64,000 nt of DNA from the NCBI GenBank assembly GCA_019054805.1, contig JAHQIY010000012.1, forward strand, positions 248,001 to 312,000. The letters are read 5' to 3'. The position numbers were made by a program, and so were the translations under genes. Shown piece by piece: positions 1-11,072 of this stretch; within the stretch, counting starts at the first letter, position 1, and each line of letters begins with the position of its first letter. This DNA is from Brachionus manjavacas (lineage: Eukaryota; Rotifera; Eurotatoria; Ploima; Brachionidae). The notes below the pieces were generated by a model. That model was not told the DNA's origin, did no database searches, and worked only from the letters and a program-made list of their open reading frames with translations.

Positions 1-1126
1 CCTAAGAAGCACGTGGGACGTTCATCATAAACAGCGCCACTCATCCGAGCACTTAAAGGCTGCGAACTCGACAACTATTTAGACTAGCTTGGAACCACAA
101 ACCAAGCGACATTCTCTTTAAGAGAGAATATCTTAACTTTAGCGCTTCCAAAGTTACGGCTATCCAAAGAGGGTCAGCTGTAGAACAAGTTCTCGCTCTG
201 CTAAGATTCTATACTGGGTGATGGTCGAAGCCAGCGGCACCTCATACGACAAGACTAGGACAAAGACCCGTAGATCTATGTACTCGAAATACAGCTCTTC
301 TTCGGACTCGTAGAAGACCACATTGTGTGGCTGCCACCACCCTCCTCTTTTCTCATCCTGGGCTTGGGACCGGCTTACGGCAGAGTTATGACGCAGCTAA
401 TTCTTAGTTTTATCGATCAAAGTAGATCTTAGTTTTATAGTTTTATACATCAAAGAAAAAATTTGTGACATTCTAGTTAGAATGGCTTGTTATTATAGAC
501 CAGAAAATAAATATTTTTATTATTTAAAAAATTTTCATATATTTTAAATAAAATTAAACTAAAAATTTAATTGAGAAAAACCAAAATTAAAAAAAAATAA
601 ACTGCAAATATTTTCTTATTTTTTCATACACAATTTTTTTAATTCTTTACTATTAAAAAAGTTATTCTCCTTTCAAAATCCCCGATGTGAGTATACTGAT
701 CAATTAGCCATCCTACTCAAATAAAAAAACATATTTTAATAAAGTAATAATAAAAAAAATAAAACCTATCAATTAAAATGGTTTTTTTTTGTCAGTACAA
801 AATTATTAAATAGTTCTCAACATAAATATATATGTCAGTCGTTTAGCTTTTTTGTCAGAATAGTCAGTTTTTTATAGTCAGCTATAATAGATTAAATTAG
901 TCACCAGTTTTTTGTTATTTTTGTCATCTTAAAAAAATTAAATTTGTTACCCCCTAAAAATTCAAGTCATTAAGCCAAGTTAAAGTCCGGAGTTGTAAAT
1001 TAATTTTTTTTCAAAAGTCCTATTCAAAGACTTTTATTTATTTATTATTTAAATATAAATTATGTTAATCTTGACGACTCAAAGTTTCGAGATCCCAAAG
1101 TCAATTTTTTCTACAGTTTAACACAG
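1..1126. repeat. Non-coding ~1.1 kb repeat with GC-rich core (copy 1)
   Basis: Near-identical copies occur inverted at about 8825-9950 and direct at about 12943-14059, 20309-21428 and 27666-28786. The first ~400 bp is far richer in GC than the AT-rich surroundings. The rest is AT-rich with homopolymer runs and a cluster of GTCAG motifs at about 790-885. This copy stops eight bases into the MITE that follows it in the other copies (CAGAGTTG at 14060), and a LINE 3' tail replaces the MITE here. I see no convincing reading frame, and its original identity is unknown. Confidence 0.85.
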
Positions 1127-1410
1127 AGTTATTTGAGTTTTTAAATTTTGATATTTTTGTTTTCTGTCCCGAGCTAGGGCTCCTTCAGAATAAGTTAAAA
1201 AAAAAATCAAATCAAAATAAAAAATTAAATTAAAGTTAAAAAAATTAGATAAAAAAAGCAAAATAAAGTAAATAAGCTAAAAAAATGTAAGTTAAGAAGA
1301 CATAGATTGTTACATGTGCCATATGTTTACATAGTTCTGGTTTCAGGCAAAAAGGAGGAAGTAGTAAGGTAGCAATTACTCAATCGAGGTGGGTATTCAA
1401 TTTATTTCGA
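1127..1410 (-). mobile_element. 3' tail of a LINE (non-coding)
   Basis: This matches 11073-11366 almost base for base. There it lies directly downstream (minus strand) of LINE reverse-transcriptase coding sequence, so it is read as the 3' untranslated end of that LINE family. Diverged versions of its terminal motif (CTCGGGACAGAAAACAA on the minus strand) recur at about 39270-39330 (minus) and 50980-51010 (plus). The coding part is missing here; the tail abuts a fold-back and then a gypsy remnant. Confidence 0.7.
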
Positions 1411-2069
1411 TTCGAAACCTTCTTTGTATTTCTCAAAGAAGGTTTCGAATTCCAAAAAAAATTCCTTCCTTGATCTGACAAGAAACTCTCTGGTACACCA
1501 TGTCGACAAACTAGGTCCATAAAGCACTTTGCCGCTTCATTTGCTTCTAATGTTTTTAAGCTGTACAATTCAATCCATTTAGTGAAGTGACAAATAAATA
1601 CCATTATGTATTTTGCACCGTCTTTTGTTACTGGAAGTGGACCCAATATATCGCAAGTAACTAGTTGAAATGGTCTTGAAGTAATGATGGGCTGTAGCGG
1701 TCCTCTTTTCAGGATTCCATTTGTTTTAGCTTCTTGACACTTAATACAATTCCGTACATAATCGTCTATTTCTTTATGCTGTCCCGGCCAATAATATTTT
1801 GATTCGATCTTCCGTAACTGGTCATCACATATTTTCCATATTCTATACAACACGCCATTTATTACTCTTAATCTGTCCCATTGTAACCAATAAGTTCTAA
1901 GGTCGCCACTAAAACTTTCATTCTGCGGTCTATTATCCGATGCGTCTTTCCAACCAAGGACTGTTACGATTTCCTTGTCATGCATCTGAGGATTTATATC
2001 GGTTGTCTGAAAGCCTATCAGATTGGTACCTGGAATGCTTTCAATTATCGTATCTTCCTCGCCATTCAA
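1380..2069 (-). pseudogene. Gypsy integrase, truncated in the catalytic core
   Basis: The 229-residue frame begins in linker sequence after RNase H. It then has an H2C2-type zinc-binding segment (WPGQHKEIDDYVRNCIKC, about residues 93-111) and the start of the integrase core. The first catalytic Asp lies in VTCDILGPLP and the second in LSDQGRNFF. The frame then runs into the fold-back and unrelated sequence, so the third acidic residue and the C-terminal domain are missing. The last ~26 residues are translated junction sequence, not integrase. A stop codon separates it from the RT/RNase H frame upstream. Confidence 0.88.
1410..1450. repeat. Perfect 17-bp hairpin at a transposon junction
   Basis: Positions 1410-1426 and 1434-1450 are perfect reverse complements separated by a 7-nt loop. 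The left arm is LINE sequence, also present uninverted at about 11358-11374; the right arm abuts the gypsy integrase frame. It therefore marks the point where two unrelated elements are joined. Confidence 0.9.
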
Positions 2070-3410
2070 TTATTCGGGTCTTTCTTCTTTATTAGGCCAA
2101 CGCGACAGACCATCCGCGTTCCCGTTCTTTTTCCCAGGTTTGTATTCAATTTCAAATTGATATTCACTTAATTTCATAATCCATCTTGCGATTCTTGGTT
2201 GAGGCTCTTTAATGTTGAACATCCATTTTAAGGGTTGATGGTCAGTGCAAATAATGAATACCTGACCATAAAGATAAATACGAAAATGGTCCACACTACA
2301 CACTATTGCTAGGGCTTCTTTTTCTGTTGTTGAATAATTTCTTTCTGCAGAAGTCAACTGTCTACTCCAATATGCAATCGGTTTCCATTCACCATTTCTT
2401 TTTTGAGAAAGTACACCTGCTATACCAACATCACTTGCGTCCGTTTCCAGCTTGAAAACTTCATCGAAATTCGGAAAAATTAGAAAATTTTTACTTGTTA
2501 TTTTATCTTTAAGAAGATCAAAGGAATTACTACATTTGTGATCAAAATGTTCTTCGAAATTTTTATTATTCTTAAATGAAGCAAACAAAGGTTGGGCTAT
2601 TTTTGCATAGTTTTCAATAAATTTCCGATAAAAACCTGTGATCCCGAGAAAACTCTGAAGTTGTTTGACCGATTTAGGTTTCTTAAAGTTCTTAATTGCT
2701 TTAACCTTGTCTTCACAGGGCAAAAGTCCATTTTGATTTATAACATGTCCCAAATATATTACTTCATCTTTCATAAAGAAGCATTTCTCTTTGTTTAATT
2801 TTAACGTTGCAGCTTTCAATTTCTCAAAGATTATTTTAAGGTGCATGATATGATCGTCCACGGTTTTAGAAAAAACAATTATGTCATCCAGGTATACTAA
2901 GCAAAATTTTCCAATAATATCCTTTAGAACTTTATCAATCATTCTCTGAAAAGTTGCTGGTGCGTTTGTCAATCCAAATGGCATCCTTGTAAAATGGTAA
3001 AGTCCAAAAGGTGTCGTAATAGCCATTTTTTCTTTATCTTTTGGGTCCAATTTTATCTGATAGTATCCACTAGCCATATCCAAAGTACTGAAGCATCTGA
3101 TTCCAAAAAAATTGTCTGTTGTTTCATCTAATCTTGGTATTGGATAGCTGTCTTTCTTTGTTACTTTATTCAGTTGCCTGTAATCAATACATAATCTTAT
3201 TTTGCCGTTTTTCTTTTTTACAGGAACAAGAGGTGCAGCCCAATCCGAATTGCTTGGTTCTATTATATTAGTTTCCACAAGTTCATCTAATTGTTTTTTA
3301 ATTTCTATTTTTAAGTGATGCGGAATTCTCCTGGCTGACTCACGTATCGGTTCACTTCCTTGTGTGTCGATCTGATGCATCGTAAAATTACAACAACCAA
3401 GTTCATTCAT
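2070..3410 (-). pseudogene. Gypsy reverse transcriptase plus RNase H
   Basis: This uninterrupted 446-codon frame carries a Ty3/gypsy RT: DWAAPLVPVKKKNGKIRLC, MPFGLTNAPATFQ and the catalytic LVYLDDIIVFS at about residues 172-182. A thumb region and an RNase H-like domain (LETDASDVGIAGVLSQ, then TDHQPLKW) follow. It ends at a stop after the connection to integrase. Upstream, an in-frame stop immediately before the first Met separates it from the protease part (FLSENEDIF can be read just beyond the stop), so the original pol was one polyprotein. The sequence is well preserved, but the element lacks LTRs, an intact gag and an intact integrase. Confidence 0.92.
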
Positions 3411-3531
3411 TGTTTAGCAAATATATCCTCGTTTTCAGATAAAAATGAATATATTCTCTTTTGTTCTTCTTTAGAAAATTCAACTCGATTTACTGCTTTG
3501 TTTTTTCTGTCTTTTACTACTTCTTCCCCAC

Positions 3532-4059
3532 CTAGAGAATATTAATTTCTTTAAGTTTATCCCTAGTTCCTTGTATCTTTCCAATATAGTCGAGACCAAT
3601 TAAGCATTCATGTTGTAAGTCCACTGCCACATAAACATCAAGTTTCACTTCATTAGTACCAATTCTTAGAGATGCCGTGTAATATCCAATAACATTCAAC
3701 GGTTGACCATTCACAGTCGTAAAGGAACCTTTTGTTTTTTGTAATTCTTTACATCCTAGTTTTCTCCAGATATTTTGACTAATTAACGTCTTCACACTTC
3801 CTGTGTCTAATAAGCATTCTATCTTCTCTCCATTTAAGTACCCGAAAACATATTTCAAGTCGTAATTATTTGACTCTTCATTTATGTTATTTGTATTTGC
3901 AGAAAAATGGTTTCTTTGATCATTTCTGATTGTTGCCATTGGTGTCGATCTATTCAATGAACTAAATTGGCTATCATAACCCAATCGATAATATTGATTG
4001 TTCATATTTCTAATCCCATTAGGACAATTCCTCTTAATATGTCCTTCCTGATTACACAA
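3532..4059 (-). pseudogene. Gypsy nucleocapsid zinc knuckle and aspartic protease
   Basis: The 175-residue frame starts within a CCHC knuckle (CNQEGHIKRNCPNG; the first Cys lies just upstream in another frame). It continues through a retropepsin-like domain with the active-site motif CLLDTGSVKTLIS at about residues 83-95 and a second conserved segment near LIGLDYIG. The knuckle plus DTG protease directly before RT is standard gypsy order. It is separated by frameshifts from gag upstream and from RT downstream. Confidence 0.85.
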
Positions 4060-4071
4060 AAAGCATAATGT

Positions 4072-5118
4072 TCATTCTGATTTTGAAACATTATATTTGA
4101 CTCTAACTTTGGTGTTATTAAGTTTCTGATTTCTCCTTCTGTAATCTGTCTTCTTGTTCCTTGTTCCTAACATATTTCTGCTTCGCTCTCTAATCCCACT
4201 AAATCCAAACGGTAAACCTTCGTGTTCTCTTGCTCTGAGTACCAACATCTCTAAGTTTTCATGATCCAATCGAGCTTATCTTTCAACCATTTCTCTGTCA
4301 CGGACTCCTGCTAGAAATTGACCTCGAAGATAAATATCTAGTTCCCTAAGATTTAAATCTGGAAAAGCTTTTCGTCCTAATTCCTGCAGTACAGCCGCAT
4401 ACTGAACTAAGCTTTCATTTAGCTCCTGGCCTCTTCCAACAAAGGTATGAAGGTAAACATGTGCAGAAGATTCTAGTCTACTAAAAAGAGCTCTAAATTT
4501 GTTTTTAACTTCATCATATGACCGTTCATTTATCAAACTATCGACCAATTTAAACGTTGTATCATCCAAAAAAGATCCTAACACATTTATCTTATCTCTA
4601 TCTCATAAAATTCTGTTTAATTCTAGATAATTATCAAATATTGCTAGCCATATATCCACATTTGTATCCAAATTAAAAACCGATGGGGCTCTTAAGCTAT
4701 GGTTTGCTATTTTAAATTTCTTTTGGCTTATGCCTTTTCCTTTCAAACACTTTGTTGTTTCAGCTTCTTTATTCTCCAACTGGAAAATTTGATGTTTCCA
4801 AATATTGCTAAATGAAATATTTTTCTTGTTGTTGAAAGAAATTGTATTCTTCCATTTTCCAATTTTTTCGCTCATATTTATAATCAAACTTTCGGCTTTA
4901 TATTTTAAAAAATCACGCGTTGAAACATCACTCCCAGATCTTTCCAAAAAATCTCGTGTCTCTTTCTTCTTTTCATTGCTAAATAAGCTAGATTGAAACA
5001 ATGAATTATTCACTGACTTCATTGAAACATCTCGTGCTATATTATTCACCTCGTTACTGTTCAAAATCGACTGAAACAATGAATAACTAGAAGCTTTTTC
5101 TTTTCTTTTATTATTCAA
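4072..5118 (-). pseudogene. Gypsy gag, broken into three frames
   Basis: Three consecutive minus-strand frames (4603-5118, 4276-4584, 4072-4269) together resemble a retrotransposon gag. The middle piece has the helix-rich capsid pattern (SYDEVKNKFRALFSRL, then YLRGQFLAGVRDREMVER) and the last continues toward the zinc knuckle. The first (171 codons, Lys/Ser/Asn rich) reaches the capsid region at VDIWLAIFDNYLELNRIL. At least two frameshifts or stops divide them. The 5' end coincides with the LINE 3' terminus at about 5118, so the 5' LTR and leader are absent. Confidence 0.75.
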
Positions 5119-5384
5119 GGTTAATCAACAGGCTAGTGCCCATGCCTCATGAGACTGATTAACACTTTATTTATTTAATTAATTTTTAATAAAAAAAAAT
5201 ACATATATTAAAAATATTAAAATAAAATTTATAAAATTGAATAGAGTTATTGATTTAATAGTTATTTGAAAAAATTTAACAATAAGCTATTTAAGTTAAA
5301 CCATTCAAATTTAGAAACAAAATCTGTGTAAATTAAATTTATATTATTGAAAATTGATAGCTTAAACGTTGAAAACTTCAACAT

Positions 5385-7121
5385 TTATCTCTTGATCACA
5401 AAGCAATTTATTAATCTTGAATAAAAATGTTCAAATGTTTTTTCTCCACTTTTTGATTTGGCCATTGGTTCAATAAGGTTATTACTGTTCCTTAAAATAT
5501 AATTCAAATTTTTTGAGTCATTTTTCTTTAATTTTTCTTTAAGAATTATCGGAGCATTGAAATAAAGTAGACATTTATAAGAAAAAGATAGCATCCTTTC
5601 AAAAATTCGATGTTGAAATGAATAAAGACCATACTTTTCTAAAGCGTTATTTATTTCATTAAAGCTGTTTGCTTCTAGCTTAAGATTTAAAAGTTTTATG
5701 ATAGAGATATAATAACTTTTAGCTAATTTATTTATTGCTTCTTTTGAAAAATAGCATAAAAGCGTAGAGCAATAGTCAAAATACGGGAGGATAAAATTCT
5801 TAAAAAACTGTATCTTTACTGAAGTAGCAAGATAGAAAATTCTCTTGATAGAAAATAATTTCCTATTAACTTGAATTGATAAATTAGATACAAATTTGGT
5901 AAAATTAAGATTTTGATCAATTATGAAGCCTAATAAGCAGATTTCCTTTACAACTAATATGTCTTCATTACCTACTCTAATCTTATCTGGATATAATTTT
6001 TTCCTATTTTCAAAAATCATGCAAAAAGTTTTTGACCAGTTTATATCAATTCTGTTAAAAATACACCATTCATTTAAATTTTTTGTTGTAACATTTAATT
6101 TTATCAAAGAAGTTTCAAGGTCTTTTTCAGAGATACTTATTGTTGTATCATCTGCAAACATTTTAATACTTAAATTTTTAAATAAAAATGGTAAATCATT
6201 GACAAAAATAAGAAATAGCAGTGGACCCAGGACAGATCCTTGCGGGACACCTAATATTAATTTTACTGGATTAGACTTTTCACAACCAATTCTAACTATC
6301 TGAGATCTATTTTCAAAATAGTTTGAAAGAAGACCCAAAGAAGAATTATCAAAACCATAGTGAAAAAGTTTTAAAAGTAATAAATTTGAATCAATTACAT
6401 CTTATGCTTTCCTAAAGTCAATAAACAAAGAAACAGTTGTTAGTTTATTTTCTTTAGCTTTATTTATTTCACTGATATACTCATGGATTACTGTTTGACA
6501 AGAATGTCCGTTTCTAAAACCATGTTGTCCTTTAAATAAAATCTTATTCGAATTGGCAATTTTCCAGTCTTCCGGTATATTTTTAAAAAATAAACAATTA
6601 TTAAAGAGCTCATATAATAATGGAACAAAGAATTCGTTAAGATTTTGGATAATCTTGGTCTGAATTCCAACAAATCCAGGGGAGCTTGACGAAGGGAGTT
6701 CGTCAACAGCCTTTTTAATTTCATCCAAAGAGAATTCACAAAATGAAAATCCTGGAGTTAAAATATTTTCATTAAATTTTAATTCTCTAAATGTATCAAA
6801 AATGTATTTGGCTGATTCATTTTCACTGGACAAAGAGGAAGATTCAATAGAAGCAAAGCAGCTATAAAACATTTCCACTTGATCAACAGTATTTGAGGCT
6901 TTTTTAACATCCCAACAAAGTTCTTCTGGAAAGCTGTCAAATTCAGCATCTCCTCTCAGTTTTATGGATGTTTTATAAAAATTCCAGAATTTCTTAGAAT
7001 TTTTGAAGTCATTAGACTTTTTAGCCTCAAAATATAATTTTATTTTTTGACGATTTAGTTTTTTATACTCCCTTCTAGCATCCCTATACTGGAAAAGATT
7101 CTGTTCTGTTTTATCCATCAT
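5385..7121 (-). pseudogene. LINE reverse transcriptase, split in two frames
   Basis: The upstream piece (6402-7121) covers the linker and N-terminal RT, including SSSSPGFVGIQTKIIQ, FKNIPEDWK and GQHGFRNGHSC, and ends at SLFIDFRKA. A short disrupted stretch near 6340-6400 loses the frame. The second piece (5385-6338) resumes with [31 protein letters not shown] and the catalytic KMFADDTTIS, and ends in a typical LINE C-terminal region. Together these are the RT palm, thumb and C-terminal parts of one protein. Further coding traces (SPWFDAELRS) lie around 7130-7190. Confidence 0.88.
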
Positions 7122-7594
7122 ATAATTCTGATAGCAATAATCCCTAAAATTTCTAAATGATCTTAATTCAGCATCGAACCAAGGGGATTGCTCATTTTTC
7201 TAACGAATAGATTTTTTTAAAGGACAACATTCTTCTATAGCATTTATAATTGTTTCCTTAACAAAACCCCACTTATTCTCTATACTATCAAGCTTACGGA
7301 GTAAATTAAAATCAAATTTCCTTAAAAATTTCCAACTTTAGCAATATTTCTTTCATTGATTAACCTAAAATGTGAAGTGGTAATATTAGATCTTTCAACG
7401 GAAATAGGAAAAGAGCCCAGTACAAATTTATGATCACTGAAAGGACAACCTACAAATATCCAAAGTTCAAAGGGTTATATATATAATATGTATAATATGA
7501 TCGATATAACTTAGCTTAGCTTTAACTTCCCAAGAGTTGTTCAAGAAACTTATTCGTGAAGGTTCATTAGTTAAGCTTTTTAAGTTATAATCCC

Positions 7595-8296
7595 TTAAAA
7601 CATAACTAAACAATTTTCACGAGATTTATGATCCATATTTAAATCTCCTTTAATCGTGGTTCTATAATTCAAATTATAGGATAATAAAAATTGCTCAAGA
7701 TTTTTAATGAAATCATAATCTGAATACGACGGTGGTTTGTAACAAAAGAGGAAATTAAAATTTTGTTTAACAGAGCTAACTTCAAAAGATATACCTTCAA
7801 AGTCAAGGTGAAAATGACAGTTTGTAATTTTCAGACTCTTTTTAACAAGTACAACAATACCTCCACCATCTCTACATCTATCTCTACGTTTCACAGTATA
7901 ATTAGGAAAGTCTAGAAAGGAAAGAGGAAATGAGTTATCTAATTTTGTTTCATTTAAAGAAATGATATCAAAATACTGAAGCGATACAATATCATTTATC
8001 TCATCTTTCTTAAGAAAAAGAGAATTTATATTTAAATGAAGAATGTTTAAATTGTTCTTAAAATTTAAACAAAATTTCTTTAACTGATCAAAATAATTTG
8101 GATAAGACGGGGCATAAAATTTATTTACAAAAAAATCATCACTAAAGTGAAATACTTGTTTCAGTAAATCACCAGAAAAAATTTCTTTATCATTACCCAG
8201 ATTATTAGCACATATTTTTAAATGTTTCTCAAACCATTTTGGAGAAACATATTTTTTAGAACACTTAGGACAAATTATATTTGGTTTTTCAGACAT
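7595..8296 (-). pseudogene. LINE endonuclease with N-terminal zinc finger
   Basis: The 233-codon frame opens with MSEKPNIICPKCSKKYVSPK, whose CPKC pairs with downstream His and Cys to form a C2HC-like finger. An exonuclease/endonuclease/phosphatase domain follows: NILHLNINSLFLKKDEI, then SLNETKLD (catalytic Glu), then GGGIVVLVKK, then the KGDLNMD motif near the end. The usual C-terminal SDH motif is not reached because the frame stops. The start Met is plausible: an AT-rich non-coding leader precedes it and no homologous coding sequence is seen upstream. Confidence 0.85.
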
Positions 8297-8400
8297 TATT
8301 TAAAAAATAAAAAACAATTACCAAATAAGAATAAAATATGTGAAACTAATTAACATAAAAAATTTAATTTTTAAATTTTGAAAAATGACTCAAGAAAATT

Positions 8401-8770
8401 GAAAATATAAAGATAAATTTAAAAAAAAAATAAAGCTAACCAAGTCCAGCGCAGGCAAAAAGAAGTTGAAATTTTTATTTGATCACTTTAAGGTAGCTTC
8501 TCACACTTTCTGGTCAAAAATATGTGAGCAGAAGGCTAAAGTGAGAACGACGGACTACCAACTTTGTAAATTTGACAAAACTGCGTGCTTCAAATTTTGT
8601 CGAATGGCTTCGACGGCCAACTTTTCAACAAAATTTTTTGTAAAAATTTTTAGATAACTATTTTTTTACTCCACCTTAGAGAGGTTAATTCGCCTTATAT
8701 GATAAAAAATTTTGTTTAATAAAGTTTTTGAATTTTTTAATTTCTTTAATAAAGTATTTAATTTAATTGT
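8401..8770. other. Probable LINE leader and AT-rich filler
   Basis: There is no supported gene. About 8440-8650 is less AT-rich than its flanks and may be the 5' untranslated region of the LINE upstream. A 63-codon plus-strand frame here has no recognisable features and was not accepted. From about 8660 the sequence is simple AT-rich DNA up to the inverted-repeat arm. Confidence 0.4.
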
Positions 8771-10757
8771 AAAAAATCAAAGTCTTGACTTGGACTTGAC
8801 TTGAGACTTGTGACTTTTAAACAACTCTGTGTTAAACTGTAGAAAAAATAGACTTTGGGATCTCGAAACTTTGAGTCGTCAAGATTAACATAATTTATAT
8901 TTAAATAATAAATAAATAAAAGTCTTTGAATAGGACTTTTGAAAAAAAATTAATTTACAACTCCGGACTTTAACTTGGCTTAATGACTTGAATTTTTAGG
9001 GGGTAACAAATTTAATTTTTTTAAGATGACAAAAATAACAAAAAACTGGTGACTAATTTAATCTATTATAGCTGACTATAAAAAACTGACTATTCTGACA
9101 AAAAAGCTAAACGACTGACATATATATTTATGTTGAGAACTATTTAATAATTTTGTACTGACAAAAAAAAACCATTTTAATTGATAGGTTTTATTTTTTT
9201 TTATTATTACTTTATTAAAATATGTTTTTTTATTTGAGTAGGATGGCTAATTGATCAGTATACTCACATCGGGGATTTTGAAAGGAGAATAACTTTTTTA
9301 ATAGTAAAGAATTAAAAAAATTGTGTATGAAAAAATAAGAAAATATTTGCAGTTTATTTTTTTTTAATTTTGGTTTTTCTCAATTAAATTTTTACTTTAA
9401 TTTTATTTAAAATATATGAAAATTTTTTAAATAATAAAAATATTTATTTTCTGGTCTATAATAACAATTCATTCTAACTAGAATGTCACAAATTTTTTCT
9501 TTGATGTATAAAACTATAAAACTAAGATCTACTTTGATCGATAAAACTAAAAATTAGCTGCGCCATAACTCTGCCGTAAGCCGGTCCCAAGCCCAGGATG
9601 AGAAAAGAGGAGGGTGGTGGCAGCCACACAATGTGGTCTTCTACGAGTCCGAAGAAGAGCTGTATTACGAGTACATAGATCTACGGGTCTTTGTCCTAGT
9701 CTTGTCGTATGAGGTGCCGCTGGCTTCGACCATCACCCAGTATAGAATCTTAGCAGAGCGAGAACTTGTTCTACAGCTGACCCTCTTTGGATAGCCGTAA
9801 CTTTGGAAGCGCTAAAGTTAAGATATTCTCTCTTAAAGAGAATGTCGCTTGGTTTGTGGTTCCAAGCTAGTCTAAATAGTTGTCGAGTTCGCAGCCTTTA
9901 AGTGCTCGGATGAGTGGCGCTGTTTATGATGAACGTCCCACGTGCTTCTTGGGGAAGACGCCGTCATAACTATGCCGTATGCCGGTCCCAAGCCCGGATG
10001 AAAAAATAGGAGGGTGACTTATTTTTTAAAGAACAACATGTGATCTAAAATACTTTTCTTAAATCGCAAAATAAATTTTCTCCAAAGACATGTTCTATTA
10101 TGAATTTAAAATAAAGATTCGCGTGTAATATTGGTATTTTATCTAATTTTCTATTAATTTTTTTTTAATCAGAAAAGAAAAAAATAAAAGCGAAAAAAAT
10201 GCAATTGAAAAATATTTTTCTTAAGAATTGATGTTCAATTGTTATCAAGTTTAGTTAAATATTATTTTTAGAAAGAAAAAGTAGCATAGAAAACAGATAT
10301 TTATCAAAAAGATTAGATTTTATTTTATATTTAATAAATTTACTTTTAAAGGTAATTTGATTTAGTAAGTTAAAAAAAAGGATAAAGCAATTTCTGTGAA
10401 AGAAACAAAATTCTCTATGTTTTTTCATTTCTAGTTGTTATAAACGAGTCTCAAAACTGAGTTTTGGTTCTAATAATTTTTTCAAGATCTTTGGGATTTG
10501 AATCCAAACGGACACGTCAAATCTTTCAAATCATTATTTAAACGGCTTTTGTCTAATTCTTTAACCGAATCACATGGAATTAATGAACACAATTTACTCA
10601 GATAGATTTTTTAATCAAATGGAAAAAAAGGGGTTTGGCATGAAGGTTTACATTCTAAATTGATTAAAATGAATCCACCTGATTACTTGACTAACTGGAC
10701 TAGATCTGTTTTAGACTCTAGGAAATTTAAGGTTAATGTGAATGACCACTTGAGCGA
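8771..10757. repeat. Left arm of a ~2 kb inverted repeat
   Basis: This is the reverse complement of 12130-14117 at near identity. It contains the inverted ~1.1 kb GC-core repeat (about 8825-9950) followed by a segment carrying LINE reverse-transcriptase coding sequence. Its outer end lies inside the hAT-type MITE that is complete at 14060-14552. Its inner end (10757) lies inside the LINE RT region, directly after the codons for NVNDHLS. Confidence 0.93.
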
Positions 10758-10920
10758 ATTGAAGCTTAAAAAATGTAAAAAGTGAGAATAAAACCAAGAA
10801 TAAAAGATGATAACTTTTATTCTTGGTTTGATGAGCAGCTCAATTCTGCAAAAAGCTAGAAGTTTTTTTGACGAAGATGGGCTTCAATTACCTTATCAAA
10901 ATAAGATTTTATTAAAAAAA
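10440..10920 (+). pseudogene. LINE fragments, plus strand, rearranged order
   Basis: The plus strand reads RT fragments (FFQDLWDLNPNGHVKSF near 10480-10530, then KLIKMNPPDYLTNWTRSVL near 10660-10720), with stops and frame changes between them. Directly after the inverted-repeat boundary come residues from an earlier part of a LINE protein (IKPRIKDDNFYSWFDEQLNS, about 10785-10845). The order is scrambled relative to an intact LINE, so this is a rearrangement product. A perfect 16-bp hairpin (10791-10806 / 10814-10829, 7-nt loop) sits within it. Confidence 0.7.
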
Positions 10921-11072
10921 ATAAAAAGGGTTATTTTATTATTTATTAAATTTTAATCACTTAAGTTTTTATCATGTGATCATGTTCTTTAAGTTGTCAG
11001 CCTTTACTTTTCTTACTTTATTGGAGATGTTCGTCAACCTATATTGGTCACATTTTGATAAAACATGCAGTA
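10921..11072. other. AT-rich spacer between the inverted-repeat arms
   Basis: No gene or recognisable element is visible. The sequence is AT-rich up to the LINE 3' tail that starts near 11073. Confidence 0.5.

Larger units (their letters stand above)
1434..5117 (-). mobile_element. Ty3/gypsy LTR retrotransposon remnant (gag-pol, no LTRs)
   Basis: On the minus strand the order is gag, CCHC zinc knuckle, aspartic protease, reverse transcriptase, RNase H, H2C2 integrase zinc domain and integrase core. This order, with integrase after RNase H, is that of Ty3/gypsy elements. No LTR is recognisable at either end. The 5' side stops exactly at the 3' end of a LINE (near 5118) and the 3' side stops inside the integrase core at the hairpin. 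Gag is split over several frames, so the copy is dead. Confidence 0.9.
5118..8400 (-). mobile_element. LINE retrotransposon, zinc-finger/endonuclease/RT type, decayed
   Basis: On the minus strand this runs from a 5' region (about 8300-8650) through an N-terminal zinc finger, an apurinic-like endonuclease and reverse transcriptase, to a 3' end at about 5118. The 3' boundary is supported by a second, 5'-truncated copy of the terminal ~300 bp in an SLC26 intron (35357-35650), which begins at the same GGTTAATCAACAGG motif. The coding region is split by frameshifts and stops near 6339-6402 and 7122-7594. It is a dead non-LTR element, probably of a CR1/jockey-like clade; clade assignment by eye is not secure. 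Confidence 0.85.

Noticed and set aside
8466..8657. 63-codon plus-strand frame
   Set aside because: No domain, no homologous copy, and it overlaps the probable LINE leader.
9603..9800. Short protein in the GC-rich core
   Set aside because: The ~65-codon reading lacks a clear start and is broken by a one-base difference (CACCTC versus CACCCTC) in the three tandem copies.
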